Shown here in pieces: positions 15,129 through 17,506 of a stretch of 17,506 bases of DNA. Every line of letters starts with the position of its first letter. Position 1 is the first letter of the stretch. The position numbers and the translations under genes were made by a program. The notes under the pieces were generated by a model. It was given only the letters and a program-made list of their open reading frames with translations, was not told the origin of the DNA and did not search any database. Origin of the DNA: Actinomycetes bacterium (GTDB lineage: Bacteria > Actinomycetota > CADDZG01 > JAHWKV01); NCBI GenBank assembly GCA_029263035.1, contig JAJCYF010000042.1:1-17506 (forward strand), in the 5' to 3' direction.

Positions 15129-15752
15129 TTAGATCAGGCCGTTTCGGACCGCCGTGACGAGGGCCTGACTACGGTTACTCACCTGCATCCTGTAGTAGAG
15201 GCGCTTTAGAACGCGATACATTTCACGTTCGGAGTAGTTTCGATCTGCGGCAAGCTCCGCGACCCTGGCGCCGGTAGCCATGTCCTGCAGTAAAACGACC
15301 TCGCACTCCGAAATGTCGTGGCAATCAGTGGTAGGGACCAATTTGGTCAAAGATCTGGCTACCTCGACAGGCGCTACTCCGTAGCACTCCACCGTCATCT
15401 TAAGTGCCTGGGCAATCAGGTCCGTGGAGGCAGACCGGTCAACGAGGGAATAGCATCCCAACCTGATCAATTTGCGCAGGTAGCCTTCCGGGGGCTGGTC
15501 GCAGAGAATCAGCAGGTTAAAATCTCGCCCATTCTTCAAGTGAGAAATAAGATCCAGGTCCTCCGGCTCACCCAAGGTAACAACGGCCGCGCGGGGTCCG
15601 TTCGCGTCGATCCAGCTAGGGAGGTCTTGGGGCTGCTCCGGCTGGAACCCTACCCGCCTTAGCGCTTGGGCAAGACCGGTCCGAAAGGCTGGGAGGGGAT
15701 CAACAATGGCGACTCGCGTGCCGTTCGCGGGAGGGTGAGGCACGGGACCCAT
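15129..15752 (-). CDS. LuxR/NarL-type regulator with degenerate receiver domain
   Basis: A 207-aa DNA-binding protein. The C-terminal LuxR-type helix-turn-helix (about 147-207) is clear: ISECEVVLLQDMATGARVAE, then LAADRNYSEREMYRVLKRLY and RMQVSNRSQALVTAVRNGLI. The N-terminal half follows a receiver fold (VAIVDPLPAFRTGLAQAL onward), but the usual phospho-acceptor Asp appears to be T59 (AAVVTLGEP) and the conserved Lys of the last strand is lost (YSLVDRSAS). Control by phosphorylation is therefore unlikely, and no histidine kinase is adjacent. It reads away from the secreted protein and lipoprotein genes across a 194-nt gap, so it may regulate them. The start at 15752 has no good ribosome binding site. 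A start at GTG four codons in is possible. Confidence 0.82.
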   Translation of the reverse strand: MGPVPHPPANGTRVAIVDPLPAFRTGLAQALRRVGFQPEQPQDLPSWIDANGPRAAVVTLGEPEDLDLISHLKNGRDFNLLILCDQPPEGYLRKLIRLGCYSLVDRSASTDLIAQALKMTVECYGVAPVEVARSLTKLVPTTDCHDISECEVVLLQDMATGARVAELAADRNYSEREMYRVLKRLYYRMQVSNRSQALVTAVRNGLI

Positions 15753-15946
15753 GCAGCCAGTTTCTGCATTTTACGGTGAATAGTCAAGACCTGGTCTACG
15801 TTCTCCCACCGGAAAGAGCTGACAGATGTCTGCCACGCTCGGCAGGTTCTGCCTCTTGTTTTCACCCAATTTGGAGGCGATAGTCACGTCGTGGTTGAAG
15901 CTATCAGCCGATTTGCGGGGCAGCGCTAAGAGAATAAAGGAGGAAG

Positions 15947-16369
15947 ATGTTGAGCCAAGGAAATCTCGTGGGGGAGATGGGGCCAAATCGGCTAACGTGG
16001 TCAATACGCGCGGCGGTGGTTGCTTGCGCGATGCTTATCAGTGTCATATCTGCCCAGGCGCCTGCGCTTGCAGTGTGTTATGTCACCGACGCATGGACAT
16101 CAACCGCAGCCGGTTCGTCCCAAACATTCCAGATAGCCAACGGCGGCAATTGCAACGACCTCAACGCGGCATTTACCCACTCATCCAATGACTTCGTCCT
16201 GGGTTGGTATCTCGACTCCGGAGTCTGGACGGCCGGCAGCCTAGGCTATGTGGCCGTCGACACAGTCGATGGTCAGCCCTGGCCCGTCCTTCTCACCAAT
16301 ATCGTGAATGGAGCCACCGTTCGGGGTGAAACCTGGTCCTTCAGCCAGACCGTCCGTTACGTTCATTAG
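15947..16369 (+). CDS. Small secreted protein with two cysteines, hypothetical
   Basis: Unrecognised. The 140-aa protein has a long n-region and a hydrophobic core (AAVVACAMLISVISA, residues 22-36), with a likely cleavage at ALA/VCYV (after residue 42). The mature part of about 98 residues is Ser/Thr/Gly/aromatic-rich and probably beta-structured (SQTFQIANGG, GWYLDSGVWTAGSLGYVAVD), with only two cysteines (C44, C69) that could form one disulfide. AAGGAGG precedes the ATG by 3 nt, a short gap. The adjacent in-frame TTG at 15950 would give 6 nt and only one codon less, so the two cannot be separated. The lipoprotein gene begins 15 nt after its stop, suggesting an operon. GC content looks lower here than in the core genes. 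Confidence 0.7.
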   Translation: MLSQGNLVGEMGPNRLTWSIRAAVVACAMLISVISAQAPALAVCYVTDAWTSTAAGSSQTFQIANGGNCNDLNAAFTHSSNDFVLGWYLDSGVWTAGSLGYVAVDTVDGQPWPVLLTNIVNGATVRGETWSFSQTVRYVH

Positions 16370-16384
16370 CGATTGGGAACGCCC

Positions 16385-17218
16385 GTGGTGCGACTCTTTG
16401 TGGGATCGAGGCGCCCGCCCTCCGGCGCCAAGAGCGCGAAATTCTTCAGAGAGCGCGCTCAACTGAAGGCTGCAGCCATCTGTCTTGTGGCGGGGTTGGC
16501 GGCCGGCTGCGGAGGAAGTCCCGGGCAGAACGTGGAACGGTCCGGCGACCGGGGGGTTGACCCCCAGGTCTTGTCCGATGTGATAGCAGGGTCATTTATG
16601 ATGCCGGGTGAAACCCAGCTGAGAGCAATCCGGATGTTGTACAGGTCCCGCGGCATAGCCAACGTGGCGTGCGGCGGTGCGCCCTTTGAGGATTCGGATT
16701 ACACGGGCATGCGTTTCAACCAGGCAAGGTTCGCGAATCTGCCGTTGATCGCCGAGAAGGGGCTGACGGAATCCGACATTCCTGCCTCTGTCTTAGAGAA
16801 GGTTGATATTGATGGCTGCGTAGAGGAGACGCTACCAAGTCACCACGAATGGTTTAATCTCCAATTCCTGTGGACCGACGTGGTGCGCACGGAAACGATG
16901 GCGCCGGCTGTAAACGCCACCAAAGCTGAGGTTGCCTCATGTCTGACGGCGGGGTCCCAGGGAGACGCGGTCGCGGAGGAGTCGGATCCAACCGTCACCT
17001 ACCTGAACAACGTCGACTACTACCTTTCCGGATACGACGGTCCAGACCAGGATGCGAAAAAGCAGCGCTTCAGCGATGTTTACGCGGAATGCGCCGGCAG
17101 CTATTTCGAAGCCCTCGAGGCTGAGCTGGTTCCCGAACGAGACAGAATGGTAGAGCGTCACCGGGAGCTATTGGAACGGTACGCAGCTGAGCTATCTGCG
17201 GCCGGATACGTGCCCTGA
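16385..17218 (+). CDS. Secreted lipoprotein, hypothetical (tandem copy 1)
   Basis: Family unknown. From GTG 16385 (GGGAA at 16375-16379, 5-nt gap) the product is 277 aa. A long basic n-region leads to the hydrophobic stretch AAICLVAGLAAGC, whose lipobox LAAGC puts the lipidated Cys at residue 42. The mature domain of about 236 residues contains four further cysteines (in NVACGG, DIDGCVEE, VASCLTAG, YAECAGS), compatible with two disulfides. It is mostly helical, with a charged C-terminal helix (VPERDRMVERHRELLERYAA). A TTG at 16373 is an alternative start without a good site. Its 5' end is repeated at 17340-17506. It is probably co-transcribed with the secreted protein upstream. Its role outside the cell cannot be told. 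Confidence 0.72.
   Translation: MVRLFVGSRRPPSGAKSAKFFRERAQLKAAAICLVAGLAAGCGGSPGQNVERSGDRGVDPQVLSDVIAGSFMMPGETQLRAIRMLYRSRGIANVACGGAPFEDSDYTGMRFNQARFANLPLIAEKGLTESDIPASVLEKVDIDGCVEETLPSHHEWFNLQFLWTDVVRTETMAPAVNATKAEVASCLTAGSQGDAVAEESDPTVTYLNNVDYYLSGYDGPDQDAKKQRFSDVYAECAGSYFEALEAELVPERDRMVERHRELLERYAAELSAAGYVP
16396..16571 (+). repeat. Direct repeat, left copy (5' part of lipoprotein copy 1)
   Basis: Matches 17340-17506. The blocks 16453-16571 and 17388-17506 are identical over 119 bp. Upstream of that the match continues to CTTTGTGGGATCG at 16396 with two substitutions in 16445-16452 and a 9-nt insertion relative to the right copy around 16409-16420. The right copy is cut by the window end, so the true repeat length is unknown. 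Confidence 0.95.
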
Positions 17219-17219
17219 A

Positions 17220-17265
17220 CCAGCCGACCTGGCGCCGCCAACCCGGCTCTTTCGGGGTCGGTTGG
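17220..17265. repeat. Inverted repeat between the lipoprotein copies, terminator-like
   Basis: CCAGCCGACC (17220-17229) pairs with GGTCGGTTGG (17256-17265) over 10 positions with one G-U pair. Inside, CCCG (17242-17245) pairs with CGGG (17253-17256). It starts 2 nt after the stop of the first lipoprotein gene. There is no T-run, so efficiency as a terminator is doubtful; a 3' stabilising hairpin is equally possible. Confidence 0.4.
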
Positions 17266-17336
17266 CCCTGCTCTTGGACGAGGCGCCCGCCGGTGATCCC
17301 GACTCCAAGTTCGCCGACGATACGCTCACAGCCCAT
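17262..17336 (+). pseudogene. Fragment resembling the middle of the rhodanese gene
   Basis: Read from 17262, this stretch encodes LALLLDEAPAGDPDSKFADD then TLTAH. The intact rhodanese at 14642 reads VRIVLDEVPDAGDPDSKFAD then EQLTAH at residues 55-80. The match needs one codon gap and shows mostly synonymous or conservative changes, and it stops abruptly on the right where the second lipoprotein copy begins. Neither the N-terminal rhodanese signature nor the active-site CATGVRS loop is present, so it is a non-functional remnant, not a gene. Divergence at many third positions suggests an old copy or one from a related rhodanese elsewhere. It lies between the two lipoprotein copies. Confidence 0.65.
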
Positions 17337-17506
17337 GCCCTTTGTGGGATCGTCCTCCGGAGCCAAGAGCGCGAAATTCTTCAAAGCGCGCGCTCAACTG
17401 AAGGCTGCAGCCATCTGTCTTGTGGCGGGGTTGGCGGCCGGCTGCGGAGGAAGTCCCGGGCAGAACGTGGAACGGTCCGGCGACCGGGGGGTTGACCCCC
17501 AGGTCT
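17335..17506 (+). CDS. Lipoprotein, tandem copy 2 (cut by right window edge)
   Basis: The frame opens at ATG 17335 as MPFVGSSSGAKSAKFFKARA and continues into the same lipobox region, AAICLVAGLAAGC (Cys at residue 37), then CGGSPGQNVERSG, staying open to the window end (57 codons visible). It is a paralogue of the lipoprotein at 16385: identical at the nucleotide level over its last 119 visible bases, but with a shorter, different n-region. No Shine-Dalgarno sequence is evident before 17335, because the upstream sequence is the rhodanese-like fragment. A GTG at 17344 is an alternative start. Whether it is intact downstream cannot be seen. Confidence 0.7.
   Translation, partial: MPFVGSSSGAKSAKFFKARAQLKAAAICLVAGLAAGCGGSPGQNVERSGDRGVDPQV
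17340..17506 (+). repeat. Direct repeat, right copy (continues past window)
   Basis: Right-hand partner of 16396-16571; offset 935 bp in the identical block and 944 bp before the 9-nt indel. It begins with CTTTGTGGGATCG, 4 nt after the end of the rhodanese-like fragment, and is still identical when the window ends. Confidence 0.95.

Noticed and set aside
15771..16004. 77-aa minus-strand frame in the divergent gap upstream of the LuxR gene
   Set aside because: It overlaps the start and ribosome binding site of the secreted protein on the other strand and has no recognisable feature.
17262..17495. 77-aa frame running from the rhodanese fragment through the second lipoprotein copy
   Set aside because: After residue 25 it continues out of frame through the lipoprotein signal-peptide sequence, so it is a chance fusion rather than a gene.

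Overview
The window is high-GC, densely packed bacterial DNA. GTG and TTG starts are common, genes are short-spaced or overlapping, and the content (ClC channel with CBS and TrkA_C domains, AcuC-type deacetylase, PepF oligoendopeptidase, DUF2330 protein, subtilisin with membrane anchor, LuxR regulator) suggests an actinobacterium-like lineage. I cannot name the genus. No rRNA, tRNA, CRISPR array or transposase was found.

Left part (1-5000): a DHA2-type MFS exporter, cut by the left edge, is divergent from an NADPH:quinone-oxidoreductase-like gene, with a perfect operator-like palindrome between them. A bidirectional terminator separates the oxidoreductase from an opposing pair: a 50-aa Pro/Ala-rich protein and a hotdog acyl-CoA thioesterase with a long charged tail. 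A complete PepF-type M3 metallopeptidase follows.

Middle part (5000-10400): a secreted, membrane-anchored DUF2330 protein overlaps a membrane-anchored type-1 copper cupredoxin, and the pair has a 24-bp palindrome in front. Next come an orphan Phd/YefM antitoxin, a SAM methyltransferase and a family-5 uracil-DNA glycosylase gene. The glycosylase gene is broken by an internal deletion that removes its active-site motif. A SirB1-family protein, a small membrane protein and an AcuC-type deacetylase follow.

Right-centre (10395-15031): four minus-strand genes run subtilisin, 103-aa helical protein, MarR regulator, ClC channel. The last two overlap by 4 nt (ATGA) and a long palindrome covers the MarR promoter. 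A rhodanese gene diverges from the subtilisin.

Right end (15129-17506): this is accessory-looking. A LuxR-type regulator with a degenerate receiver domain diverges from a small secreted two-cysteine protein followed by a lipoprotein. The lipoprotein's 5' end is repeated, identical over 119 bp, at the right edge, so a tandem paralogue begins there. Between the copies lies a fragment resembling the middle of the rhodanese gene 2.4 kb upstream. This module and the broken glycosylase are the most unusual things in the window.
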